This document shows positions 8,363 through 16,461 of a stretch of 64,000 nt of DNA, one piece after another. Source of the DNA: DASXBJ01 sp036491755 (GTDB lineage Bacteria; Chloroflexota; Dormibacteria; Dormibacterales; Dormibacteraceae); the NCBI GenBank assembly GCA_036491755.1, contig DASXBJ010000066.1, forward strand, positions 11,534 to 75,533. The letters run 5' to 3'. Below the pieces are notes generated by a model. That model was not told the origin of the DNA. It was given only the letters and a program-made list of their open reading frames with translations, and did not search any database. Numbering within the stretch: position 1 is the first letter of the stretch; each line of letters opens with the position of its first letter. A program made the position numbers and the translations under genes.

Positions 8363-10060
8363 ATGTCAGACGGCAGGTCCTACGAGGGGGCGCCCCACTC
8401 CGACCGAATGACCTCGGTCGGCTGGGTCGGGGCCGCACTGTCCGGTCTGGCGCTGGTCTGTGTGACCTTGATGATGTTCATCCTCTTTGGCGTCCTCGAC
8501 GCCCACTACCGCACGTTCGGCGACATCTTCAACCCGGACCCGTCGGCAGCAGCCGGGACGCTGAGCCTGGCAGGAGGGGCGGAGGGTGTGACGCTGAGCA
8601 TCGTCATCGTCGCCGTGATGTTCGGCATCCAGGGGACTTCGTCGCGGTACTCGCCCAGGATCATCGGGATCTTCACTCGCAGCGCATTGAACGCGCTCGT
8701 CCTGGGTTTCGCGCTCGCCTCGATCCTGTACACGTTCCTGGTCCGCTCCGAGGTCACCGTGACGTACGTCCCGAAATGGAGCGTGGCCGTGGCGATCGTG
8801 TTGGCGCTGCTGAACTTCGGTCTGCTGTTTCCCTATGTCGGCTACATCTTCGAGGTGATGCGGGCCGAGACCCTGGTGGCAGGCATCATGCGGCGCGCCA
8901 GGCGCCAGCTTCGCACCGCGGCCGCCCGGCCCAAGGATCGCCGCGAGCGGGACGCCCTCATGACGTCGGTCGCGCAGGTGACCGACATCGCATTTGGTTC
9001 CATCCAGCTCGGTGACATGCCGGTCTGCGTGATGAGCATCGAGGTGTTGGGCCAGTTCGTCGCAACGGACTACTTCGCGGCCAAGAAAAGGTTGAGCGGC
9101 GATTGGTTCCAGGTCGGGCACGCGGAATTGCCCGGCGCATCCGACCAGATCATCGCCGAGGTCAACCGCGCCGGGACGTGGTTCCCGTACTCGATCCTGT
9201 CCACCTTCGTCGACATGGTCGGGTTGACCCCCGTGCACCGCAAAGAGGCGGTGCACGCGATTGCCGTGGCCACCCGTGATATCGGCCTGGCCGCCATCGA
9301 CTGTGGCGATTCCGAGGTCGCCGAACTGTGCATGCGCTTCTTCAACACCTACTTGCGGACATCGATCAACCGCTCCGCCCCGACGTTTGCGTCCGGCATC
9401 ATGAACGAGTACCGGCGGTTCGCCATCGGAACGCTCGAATGGCGTGCCGACCTGGCGGTCGAGGCGGCAGCACATCTGCTGCGTTACGGCCGCCACTTCG
9501 ACGAGGCGGGCATGCCGGCGATCTTCGGGGCCGCCGCAGAGGACGTGGCCGACCTCGCCATCGAAGCGCGCGCGAGAGACCCTGAGGTCTCGCGGCGGCT
9601 GGCGCGTGTTCTCGTACACGACCTCCTCGACCTGATCCCCAAAGCGAAGCCCATCGGCCTCAACGGCCTGTTCAAAGGCGTGGCCAAGCTGACCTTCTGG
9701 GCCATGGCTTCGGACGACCGAGACGTCGCGCACGTGCTGATCGAGGGCATCGCCGCGGCGCCCCCCGACTTCGTGGACGCCGCCCTTGACCGCATGGAGT
9801 CCATGCACCAGGGCCTTTTCTGGGAGGTCAACGAGCGAGTAATCGCTTTCGACTGGGTGGAGGAACCGCTCCGGCAGCAGATTCCGAAGCTGCGTGCCGC
9901 GCTTCGCCGCGCCAAGGCCAGCGGGCACGGGCTCGAGGTTGAGCTCGAGGAAACCCCCGGCGTAACCAAGGACCTCATTCCTCCAGAGCCGCCCAGCCAC
10001 GTGCAGACCGCCGGGACTGCAGGCGTTTCTGCCACCGTCAAGTCGGAGCCGGCCGGTTGA
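8363..10060 (+). CDS. DUF2254-like integral membrane protein
   Basis: About 565 residues: four membrane helices in the first 170 residues (including SGLALVCVTLMMFILFGVL and SIVIVAVMFGIQ), then a long soluble, largely helical domain with no motif I know. The order and spacing of the helices, with a phrase like LGFALASILYTFLVRSE, resemble DUF2254 proteins, whose function is unknown. I chose the ATG after an in-frame GTG; longer frames run into the divergent HAD gene. The 3' end overlaps the convergent haemoglobin gene by 23 bases. Confidence 0.8.
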   Translation: MSDGRSYEGAPHSDRMTSVGWVGAALSGLALVCVTLMMFILFGVLDAHYRTFGDIFNPDPSAAAGTLSLAGGAEGVTLSIVIVAVMFGIQGTSSRYSPRIIGIFTRSALNALVLGFALASILYTFLVRSEVTVTYVPKWSVAVAIVLALLNFGLLFPYVGYIFEVMRAETLVAGIMRRARRQLRTAAARPKDRRERDALMTSVAQVTDIAFGSIQLGDMPVCVMSIEVLGQFVATDYFAAKKRLSGDWFQVGHAELPGASDQIIAEVNRAGTWFPYSILSTFVDMVGLTPVHRKEAVHAIAVATRDIGLAAIDCGDSEVAELCMRFFNTYLRTSINRSAPTFASGIMNEYRRFAIGTLEWRADLAVEAAAHLLRYGRHFDEAGMPAIFGAAAEDVADLAIEARARDPEVSRRLARVLVHDLLDLIPKAKPIGLNGLFKGVAKLTFWAMASDDRDVAHVLIEGIAAAPPDFVDAALDRMESMHQGLFWEVNERVIAFDWVEEPLRQQIPKLRAALRRAKASGHGLEVELEETPGVTKDLIPPEPPSHVQTAGTAGVSATVKSEPAG

Positions 10061-10424
10061 TCATCGCCGTCGAGGCGGTCTCGAAATAATCGAGCAGGGC
10101 CTCGCGCGGCTCGGGCGCCAGCTGGAGCGAATCGACGGCCGCGGTCATGTGCCGCAGCCATGCATCACGCTGCTGCGACCCGATCGCAAAAGGCTGATGC
10201 CGTAACCGCAGCCGTGGATGTCCTCGCTGCTCGCTGTAGGTCGTCGGCCCGCCCCAATACTGGATCAAAAAGAGGGTGAGCCTTTCGGTGGCGCCCGCCA
10301 GGTCAGCTTCCGGATAGAGAGGACGAAGCACGGGGTCGGCCGCCACGCCCGCATAGAAATGCCGCACCAGCCGCCGGAAGGTGTCCTCTCCCCCGACGAT
10401 CTCGTACATGTTCCGGCTCGACAT
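10038..10424 (-). CDS. glbO: Group II truncated haemoglobin (trHbO)
   Basis: A 128-residue 2-on-2 globin. It shows the start YEIVGGEDTFRRLVRHFY, the conserved TLFLIQYWGGPTTYSEQRG of group II with the tyrosine and tryptophan that shape the haem pocket, and the proximal histidine region HPRLRLRHQPF. Group II truncated globins bind oxygen and other diatomic ligands and are linked to redox or reactive-nitrogen handling. The protein ends INRPAPT. The tail overlaps the convergent membrane-protein gene. A start at the second methionine, five codons in, is also possible. Confidence 0.93.
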   Translation of the reverse strand: MSSRNMYEIVGGEDTFRRLVRHFYAGVAADPVLRPLYPEADLAGATERLTLFLIQYWGGPTTYSEQRGHPRLRLRHQPFAIGSQQRDAWLRHMTAAVDSLQLAPEPREALLDYFETASTAMINRPAPT

Positions 10425-10459
10425 GTCTCCGATGCTAGCGATGCATAGACTGGACGGCC

Positions 10460-10924
10460 TTGAGCGAAACCGCGGGCGAGGTCGGACGCTTCAGATCGGG
10501 GTTCCTCGTCGGGATCGTCCTCCTCGTGATCCAGTTCCTGCTCGGGATGGCGGTGAACCTCTTTGTGACCGTGCCGAAAGAACATCCTGGCTCCAACCCG
10601 CAGGAATACTTCAGCGGCGTCGCGCAGAGCGTCACCTGGGCGATCCTCCATGGTCCGCCCCTGCTCGTTCTGCATGCAATCGTGGGCCTGGCGCTGGCGA
10701 TCACCGGGTTCGGGGTCGTTTACCGGGCCGTGAAGCTCCGCCGGCGGGGCATCATCTGGGCGTCGTCAACGGGCGCGGTTGCAATTCTCGGCGCGGGGCT
10801 CAACGGCGGCAGCTTCCTGAACTACCACGAGGATTTCAGCTCGATGCTGATGGCGTCGTTCTTCGCCATTGCCGTGATCGCTTATGCGGCTGGCCTCTAC
10901 GTGAGCGGCACCGAATCAACCTGA
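10460..10924 (+). CDS. Four-helix membrane protein, unknown
   Basis: A 154-residue protein with four predicted membrane helices (about residues 14-36, 58-82, 92-112 and 125-147) and a short outer loop after the first helix. It starts at TTG, giving MSETAGEVGRF, and I see no better start. The layout is that of small quinone- or haem-binding membrane proteins, but no ligand histidines recur in the helices, so I assign no function. It diverges from the haemoglobin gene, 35 bases away, and its end overlaps the convergent DUF2268 gene by nine bases. Confidence 0.72.
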   Translation: MSETAGEVGRFRSGFLVGIVLLVIQFLLGMAVNLFVTVPKEHPGSNPQEYFSGVAQSVTWAILHGPPLLVLHAIVGLALAITGFGVVYRAVKLRRRGIIWASSTGAVAILGAGLNGGSFLNYHEDFSSMLMASFFAIAVIAYAAGLYVSGTEST

Positions 10925-11818
10925 CGTGGTCCGCACTCCCGCCCCCGCCAGGATCTCGGCGGTCGGCCGAACGATGACCTGCGGCGCCTTCAGGCCCGTG
11001 GCCCGCAGATAGCGCTCGACGATCTCCCGCCCCACGGCATAACCGCCCATGTGCGGCACTCCGGCCGGGCGCCGGCCCATACGCTCGGCGACCAGGTCAC
11101 CAAGCACGTAAGGAGTCCAGTCCGCAAAGCTTCTGCCCGTACCGAAAGCTGAGGTGACCTTCTCGAACACCGCGTCCAGCTCGCTCCCGCGCACCTCCTG
11201 GTACCAGGCCCCTGTCGAGTCAGGGCCACACACCTCGGCGGTGAACACCTCTGCAATGCCCTCCTGGACCACCCATTCGGCGAGGTTGAAACCCGTCTCG
11301 ATGTTGGGAGTGCGCAGGTTGTGCGCGAGCTCGTGCACGCCGCACGCGCCGAGCCGCGTCACGTTGTAGTCGGTCGGCCAGGCCACGAGCCAGATGCTGC
11401 CGGGCGTCGCCCCCATGCCGTAGTACCCGAGCGTGCGCTCGATGAAGAGCGCCTCGTCCGGGTTGCCGAGCGTAAGGACCACCTCGATCCTGTCGGGATG
11501 CCGGATTCCAGGCAGAACCGAGCGCTGGTATTCCCACGCTCGAGCCAGCTCCCGGCGCAGCTGACCCCACGCGTCCGCTTCGATGAGGCGGCGCAGGGCC
11601 GGCGCATATCGCGGATCGTCGACGTGGACGCGGAAGCCGTCTCCATTCTCATGGATCTGCTTCAGCATGCCCATCGCCGCCTCGTCAAAGGAGGAGACGC
11701 CGCGCATGCCGGCGAGTGCGTCCATCCGGGCGGTCGGGGGCATCGCCAGGAGGCTGGTCATGGCCGCCGCGTCATCGCGGACGTCGATCTCGATCTGGTC
11801 CCCGGTGGTCAGCGCCAT
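10916..11818 (-). CDS. DUF2268-type zinc metalloprotease
   Basis: A 300-residue protein with the zinc-binding motif HELAH in CGVHELAHNLR near residue 165 and a downstream glutamate in WVVQEGIAEVF, which fit the gluzincin-like DUF2268 family of predicted zinc proteases. The N-terminal third is helical. No signal peptide is visible, so it is probably cytoplasmic. Its ATG lies eight bases after the stop of the MFS exporter gene, so the two are cotranscribed and might both deal with one peptide or toxic compound, though that is inference. Confidence 0.85.
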   Translation of the reverse strand: MALTTGDQIEIDVRDDAAAMTSLLAMPPTARMDALAGMRGVSSFDEAAMGMLKQIHENGDGFRVHVDDPRYAPALRRLIEADAWGQLRRELARAWEYQRSVLPGIRHPDRIEVVLTLGNPDEALFIERTLGYYGMGATPGSIWLVAWPTDYNVTRLGACGVHELAHNLRTPNIETGFNLAEWVVQEGIAEVFTAEVCGPDSTGAWYQEVRGSELDAVFEKVTSAFGTGRSFADWTPYVLGDLVAERMGRRPAGVPHMGGYAVGREIVERYLRATGLKAPQVIVRPTAEILAGAGVRTTSG

Positions 11819-11826
11819 GCCGCCGG

Positions 11827-13044
11827 TCAATGCTCGCTCGTCGCGGCGCGCAGCGGCTCCTGCCTGACCGAGTACCGCTCCATCTCGTCCTCGCGAGGCA
11901 GAAACCATGCGATGGCGATGGTGGCGATGACGAGGATGACGTGCGTCATCAAAGACTTCTGCAATCCGATCGCATCGCCGATCGCGCCGTTGATCGGGAT
12001 GCCGATGGCACCGGTCACGAATCCGATGCCCATCACCAACCCCGACGCCAATCCGGCGCGGGCCGCCATCAGCTGTTGCGCCATCAGGAGCATCAGAGGC
12101 GCGGTCGACGCCGCGAGAAAGCCGATGAGGATGGCGCTCAGAAAAGCCCATGGTCCCGGGAACATCGTGTAGAGGAGGATCGCGGGGATGCTGAGCACCA
12201 GCGTGACGAGGATGACCGTGCGCCGGCCGTATCGGTCGGCCAGGGTGCCACAGCCAACGGTGCCGACTGCGCTCGCGAGTACCAGCGTGGTGGCCAGGGG
12301 GCCGTAAAAGGCCGGGCCGTAGCCGAGCTTCTGGTACCAGGTCGGCGTGAAAGCCTGCAAGACATTCATGGTCCAGCTGCGCGACATCATCACGCCGATC
12401 ACCATCGCAAGGGCGAAAACCGGAACGCGGGCGGGCGACCCGAGCGCGGTTTTCGCTCCCCCGGCGGCCGCCCGGACCTGGCCGCGCATCCGCCAGAGCA
12501 GGTAGGTGCCGGTGACGAGGCCGGGCAGCACGAATAAGCCGGTGCCGTGAACGCCGAACGCGCCGAACGCGAGGATCCCGATCACTGGGCCAAGCGCCAC
12601 GCCCACAGTCCCCGCGGTTACGTAGATGGACATGCCGAAGCTGCGCCGCCAGGCCGGCAGAAGCGCCCGCACGTCAAGAGCGCCCAACGGATGAAACGCA
12701 CCCGACCCGAGGCCCGAGAGCGCGGCGAGCGCAAGCAGCAGCGGAAAGCTGTCGACGAACCCGACCAGGCAGAAGGAGATTGCCGTCCAGCCCAGCGCCA
12801 GGCCCGTGAGCCGGGTGCCGAAACGATCGGCCAGCATCCCGAACAGCGGCTGCGAGACGGATGCCATGCCGCTGTACGCGAGGCTGACGAGCCCGACCGT
12901 CGCCAAGCTCAGGTTGAAGCGGCCGATCAGCAGCGGGTACAGAACCGGGATGATCCCGACGTAGCTGTCGACGGTCAGGTGACCGAGCATCAGCGTCAGC
13001 AGCTTGCCGTTGCGAAGAAACTCCTTCAATCCACCCACTATCAT
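11827..13044 (-). CDS. MFS transporter, fosmidomycin-resistance (Fsr) type
   Basis: About 405 residues with twelve hydrophobic segments. The N-terminal phrases LLTLMLGHLTVDSYVG, IIPVLYPLLIGRFNLS and QPLFGMLADRFGTR match the Fsr family of major facilitator drug exporters. The loop motif GMLADRFG is the MFS signature. The chosen ATG sits just before the first helix; longer frames overlap the divergent gene far too much. Only seven bases separate it from the start of the cyclodeaminase gene on the other strand, so each 5' leader must lie inside the other gene, or the real starts differ slightly. Confidence 0.88.
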   Translation of the reverse strand: MIVGGLKEFLRNGKLLTLMLGHLTVDSYVGIIPVLYPLLIGRFNLSLATVGLVSLAYSGMASVSQPLFGMLADRFGTRLTGLALGWTAISFCLVGFVDSFPLLLALAALSGLGSGAFHPLGALDVRALLPAWRRSFGMSIYVTAGTVGVALGPVIGILAFGAFGVHGTGLFVLPGLVTGTYLLWRMRGQVRAAAGGAKTALGSPARVPVFALAMVIGVMMSRSWTMNVLQAFTPTWYQKLGYGPAFYGPLATTLVLASAVGTVGCGTLADRYGRRTVILVTLVLSIPAILLYTMFPGPWAFLSAILIGFLAASTAPLMLLMAQQLMAARAGLASGLVMGIGFVTGAIGIPINGAIGDAIGLQKSLMTHVILVIATIAIAWFLPREDEMERYSVRQEPLRAATSEH

Positions 13045-13051
13045 CGCGGCG

Positions 13052-14002
13052 GTGGGCCAGCTCCTGTACCTCAGCCGCAACGAGGTCGAAAGGCTTCTCG
13101 ACGTCGACGCCATGCTCGACGCCCTGGGCAAGGCGCTTGTCCTCTTCTCGTCAGGAGTCACGTCAGTGCCGCCTCGCGCGGGTGCACGTGTGGGCGAGAT
13201 AGGAATCCTCGGCGCAATGCCCGGATACGTGCCCGGCATCGGCCTCGAGGTGAAGCTCGTCACGGTCTTTCCAGCGAACCACGATCGCGGCCTGCCGTCG
13301 CACCAGGGCCTCATCGCCCTTTTCGACGAGGCGACCGGAGCTCCACTTGCCTTGATGGACGGGACCTACATCACTGCGATCCGCACCGGAGGGACCGCGG
13401 CTGTCGCCGCCCGGACGCTGGCGCGTGAGGACGCGTCGGTGCTCGCCATCCTGGGCGCCGGCGTGCAGGGCTGGTCACACCTGGAGACCTTTCCGCGAAT
13501 CCGAGACTTCAAGGAAATCCGCATCGCCTCACGCAACCCGGACCACGCTGCGGAGCTAGCGAAGCGACACCCGCTGGCGCGGATCGCGAAGAGCTTCGAG
13601 GAGGCGGTGCGCGGCGCGGACGTGGTGGCCTGCTGCACCGACGCCAGATCGCCCGTGATCGAGCGGGGGTGGCTGAGCCCGGGCATGCACATCAGCTCGG
13701 TCGGCGGAACCTGGGGACCGGAGGTCGACGCCGAGACGATCGCGGCGAGCCGCGTGTTCGTCGAGTGGAGAGGTTCGGCGACCACCCCGCCGCCGGCCGG
13801 CGCGAGAGAGCTTCAGGGCATGGACGCCGATTCGCTCACCGAGGTCGGCGAGGTTCTGGCGGGAACCCGGCCGGGCAGACGGTCGCGCGACGAGATGACC
13901 CTTTACAAGTCGACGGGGCACGCAGTCGAGGATGCCGCCACGGCGCGGCTCGTCTACGACAGCGCCGTAGCTGCCGGCGCCGGCACGTCGCTCACGCTGT
14001 AG
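13052..14002 (+). CDS. Ornithine cyclodeaminase/mu-crystallin family protein
   Basis: A 316-residue member of the family that includes ornithine cyclodeaminase, alanine dehydrogenase and imine reductases. It opens LLYLSRNEVERLLDVD, carries the substrate region DGTYITAIRTGGTAAVAAR, and the NAD-binding loop LAILGAGVQGWSH near residue 130. The RTGG rather than RTAA variant leans toward dehydrogenase or imine reductase relatives, so the exact reaction is open. Start is a GTG directly before the conserved first strand. It abuts the convergent phosphoesterase gene with no gap and diverges from the MFS gene. Confidence 0.88.
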   Translation: MGQLLYLSRNEVERLLDVDAMLDALGKALVLFSSGVTSVPPRAGARVGEIGILGAMPGYVPGIGLEVKLVTVFPANHDRGLPSHQGLIALFDEATGAPLALMDGTYITAIRTGGTAAVAARTLAREDASVLAILGAGVQGWSHLETFPRIRDFKEIRIASRNPDHAAELAKRHPLARIAKSFEEAVRGADVVACCTDARSPVIERGWLSPGMHISSVGGTWGPEVDAETIAASRVFVEWRGSATTPPPAGARELQGMDADSLTEVGEVLAGTRPGRRSRDEMTLYKSTGHAVEDAATARLVYDSAVAAGAGTSLTL

Positions 14003-14638
14003 CTAGACCTCGATCAGCTTCGACGGCACCGCGTTCACGACGCGCGTGGCGCCGATGGAACGATCCGGCTGGCTCCGCCCATACGGATGGATGTGGCCGT
14101 GGACCGCAAGTGCCGGTTGCACGTCCTGGATCAATCGGACGAACGCAACGAAACCGGTGTGGGCGGCGTCCTCGGCCGCGGCAACTCCAAACGGCGGGGC
14201 GTGCGTGACGAAGATGTCAAGCCTGCGGCCCGGTCGGCGCTTCAAACGGATCCGGACCTCGAGGGCAAGCGCCCGGCGCCGCATCTCGCCCTGCGAGTAC
14301 TGGTTGGGTCCTCGGCGGTAGCGAATGCTCCCTCCCAGCCCTGCGATCAGCAGCTGATTGCTTTCGACAACCCTGGCGTCGATGTTCTGGCACCCGGCGG
14401 GACCGGTCGCCGGGGAATCCGCCGACAGCGGAGACCACCTCGGGTCGGCGGCCTTCAGGTTGGGGTCGTGATTGCCGGGCACGTAGTACAGGGGCACCTC
14501 GAGCCTGTTGACAAGGTGCTCCAGGTACTCGAACGGAAGGTCGCCGCACGACAGAACGATCTCCGGCCGGAGCAACGGAAGCCTGTCTCCATAGAGCGAC
14601 TCGTCGACTTCGTCGGCCACGACGAGGATTCGAGTCAA
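14003..14638 (-). CDS. Calcineurin-like metallophosphoesterase
   Basis: A 211-residue phosphoesterase of the calcineurin superfamily: LVVADEVDES at the N-terminus, LSCGDLPFEYL and VPGNHDPN (metal ligands), then VTHAPPFG and VHGHIHPYG for the remaining histidines. The first block has ADE where DxH is usual, so one metal ligand may be altered. The TTG start puts the protein directly on the first strand; no ATG fits. It follows the DUF3052 gene by 22 bases on the same strand. Substrate unknown. Confidence 0.88.
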   Translation of the reverse strand: MTRILVVADEVDESLYGDRLPLLRPEIVLSCGDLPFEYLEHLVNRLEVPLYYVPGNHDPNLKAADPRWSPLSADSPATGPAGCQNIDARVVESNQLLIAGLGGSIRYRRGPNQYSQGEMRRRALALEVRIRLKRRPGRRLDIFVTHAPPFGVAAAEDAAHTGFVAFVRLIQDVQPALAVHGHIHPYGRSQPDRSIGATRVVNAVPSKLIEV

Positions 14639-14660
14639 GGACCCGCCGGCCCGGCGAAGC

Positions 14661-15119
14661 TCAGACTCTCTTGAACCGCAGCGCCGTCCAGTAGTCGTCG
14701 ATCGCGACGAACGCCACGGGCTTGTACCCGCTCTCTCCGGTGATCTCGCCCAGGACGTCGCGCTGCATCCACCAGGGCGTCGCCGGCAGGTCGGTGGCGC
14801 GGCTGGTCTGGCCACCTTTGGGGTAGGTGATCCACAACAGGCCATTCGGCTTGACCGCATGCACGGCCAGAGGTCCCAGCCGGCGAAGCTCCTCGGCGCT
14901 GCCCACGAAAAGCTGCACCACGTCGAATGCCTCCTGGGACCCCACCGTCGTGCTGATGTTCGCGGGGGCAGGCCGGAGCCGTTCGAGGTACCCGTCCGGC
15001 GCATTCATCACGACCACGCTGTGCTCAGCCGCCAGGCGGAGCTTCTTGGCGATGGGGCTGAAGCCCGAACCGTCAGGGCCGAGGACTGGCAACGATCGCT
15101 GGGAGTCCAGGTGGCCCAT
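14661..15119 (-). CDS. DUF3052 family protein
   Basis: A 152-residue protein matching DUF3052: PIAKKLRLAAEHSVVVMNAP near residue 22, FDVVQLFVGSAEELRRLGP, PNGLLWITYPKGG, and a C-terminal AIDDYWTALRFKRV. The fold resembles a small Rossmann or methyltransferase-like domain, but no cofactor motif is intact and the family has no known function. The gene precedes the phosphoesterase on the same strand. The start ATG gives MGHLDSQRS, and the first twenty residues are not conserved in what I know of the family. Confidence 0.85.
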   Translation of the reverse strand: MGHLDSQRSLPVLGPDGSGFSPIAKKLRLAAEHSVVVMNAPDGYLERLRPAPANISTTVGSQEAFDVVQLFVGSAEELRRLGPLAVHAVKPNGLLWITYPKGGQTSRATDLPATPWWMQRDVLGEITGESGYKPVAFVAIDDYWTALRFKRV

Positions 15120-15141
15120 GGGCGCTCACTGTACCGCCCCA

Positions 15142-15669
15142 TCAGCTGCCCGACAGTGCAGGTTTTCCGCCGGCGGTCACTTCGAGGTCGGCCCACATGC
15201 CGCTGGCCTCGCTGCCGTCGACGAGGGAGGCGATCCGCAAGCTCCCGGTCGAGACAGGAACGAATTCGAAGCTGGCGGACTGGCCTGGGTCCAGGCCGCG
15301 CGCAGGATTCGGGGTCGACCAGGCCGGTTGGATGGGCGCGGTGTCGCGCGCCCCCGCAACCACGGCGCACGAGTTGGGCACGGTGCCATGGTTCTCGCAC
15401 TGGATCGTGGCGCTCCATCCGACGGGGATCGTCACGATCAGGGCGCCGCTGCCATATCCGTTGTAGTTGAACTGGAAATCGCTGGCGGGATACCCGGCGA
15501 CCAGGGTCACGACAACCGCGCGGTTGGCGGCATCGGACCTTATGTAGTGAGACAGGTCGGGCGGGTTGCCGGCGCCTGTGCCCATGATCGGATCACACGC
15601 CGCCCCGCACAGCACGGACAGAAGCAATGCGGCCATGGTGAGCGCGCGAGGCACTCCGCGCCGGGTCAC
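15142..15669 (-). CDS. Sulfocyanin-like lipoprotein lacking copper ligands
   Basis: A 175-residue exported protein with a signal ending in CGAAC, a plausible lipobox. The mature part aligns with sulfocyanin/SoxE cupredoxins: FQFNYNGYGSGALIVTIPVGW, then VPNSCAVV, and near the end GSLRIASLVDGSEASGMW. In copper-binding members the corresponding sites read PH, AC and GHA, followed by GMW. Here the first histidine is Asn, the cysteine Ser and the second histidine Ser, with only the methionine kept. A copper-free structural or binding role is inferred. The gene diverges from a small membrane-protein gene. Confidence 0.78.
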   Translation of the reverse strand: MTRRGVPRALTMAALLLSVLCGAACDPIMGTGAGNPPDLSHYIRSDAANRAVVVTLVAGYPASDFQFNYNGYGSGALIVTIPVGWSATIQCENHGTVPNSCAVVAGARDTAPIQPAWSTPNPARGLDPGQSASFEFVPVSTGSLRIASLVDGSEASGMWADLEVTAGGKPALSGS

Positions 15670-15687
15670 CGCATATCATCCGGGACG

Positions 15688-15942
15688 ATGGGAACACCGC
15701 GGGACGACCGCCCGGCGGGCCGTGATGGCCCTCCCGTCATGGTGCTGTGGTGGGAACGGCTCGAAACCTGGATGCAGCTCGCGATCTCTTTTCCGATGCT
15801 GGCGCTGCTCATGCTCCTGATCAATATCGGACCATTCAACCAGCCGCTGCTCCGCTCCATCTTCTACGGCCTGTTCGAAGGCGGAGTGTTGAGCGGCCTG
15901 CTCGCCGTGGCGACCGCAACCGAAAAAGGTAGGCGTCCCTGA
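15688..15942 (+). CDS. Small membrane protein, unknown
   Basis: An 84-residue protein with two hydrophobic stretches (about residues 30-48 and 59-77) after a polar, proline-containing N-terminus. Its TGA is followed immediately by the GTG of the lipoprotein gene, so the two are cotranscribed. I chose the ATG 18 bases after the divergent lipoprotein start; much longer frames in this phase overlap several genes and are shadows. No family was recognised. Confidence 0.65.
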   Translation: MGTPRDDRPAGRDGPPVMVLWWERLETWMQLAISFPMLALLMLLINIGPFNQPLLRSIFYGLFEGGVLSGLLAVATATEKGRRP

Positions 15943-16428
15943 GTGAGGAGCACATCGGCAGGCTCGCTGGCCTGCATCGGCGCAATCATCGTCGCGTTCG
16001 GATGTTCGTCGAGCTCCAACTCGTTCACGGTTGGGAACGCGACGGTCGATGACACCACCTACACGTGTCCGGCGGGATCGAACAATGCGGCCTACGAGCT
16101 GCATGCGCGGTTCGATGCGCACAACCCGACGTCCACCACCGTGACGATCCTGTCCGTGGGCGCGACGCTCAAGCTCGCCGCGACGAAAGGCTCGTGGCTG
16201 GAGAAGGTCGGAGATGTTTACGACGCGGGGAAGGCGAGCTTCACACCGAATTCCGTGGCGCCCGGCGCGAGCGCGAGTGTGAATGTGACAATCGCCAGCG
16301 CCTGTACCAGCGCCAAGGCCCCAGGCGCGACCTCGAGCTACGGCGAGTACGAGGTGATGCTGCATGTGACGAGCTCCGGCGGCTCGTTCAACACTGTGAC
16401 GGCGAACCGCCACCGCCTCATCGCATAG
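15943..16428 (+). CDS. Lipoprotein with Ig-like beta domain, unknown
   Basis: A 161-residue protein starting at GTG with a signal peptide ending in VAFGC, followed by a serine-rich linker. The rest is a beta-sandwich-like sequence rich in Val, Thr and Ser (for example TTVTILSVGATLKLA and ASASVNVTIASACTS) with two cysteines that could form a disulfide. This looks like a FxLYD or Ig-like surface domain, but no specific match can be claimed. It is exactly abutted to the preceding small membrane-protein gene and convergent with the glycosidase gene. Confidence 0.75.
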   Translation: MRSTSAGSLACIGAIIVAFGCSSSSNSFTVGNATVDDTTYTCPAGSNNAAYELHARFDAHNPTSTTVTILSVGATLKLAATKGSWLEKVGDVYDAGKASFTPNSVAPGASASVNVTIASACTSAKAPGATSSYGEYEVMLHVTSSGGSFNTVTANRHRLIA

Positions 16429-16461
16429 GGCAGATCCCCCCAGGCGCTCGCACCTCGAGGG

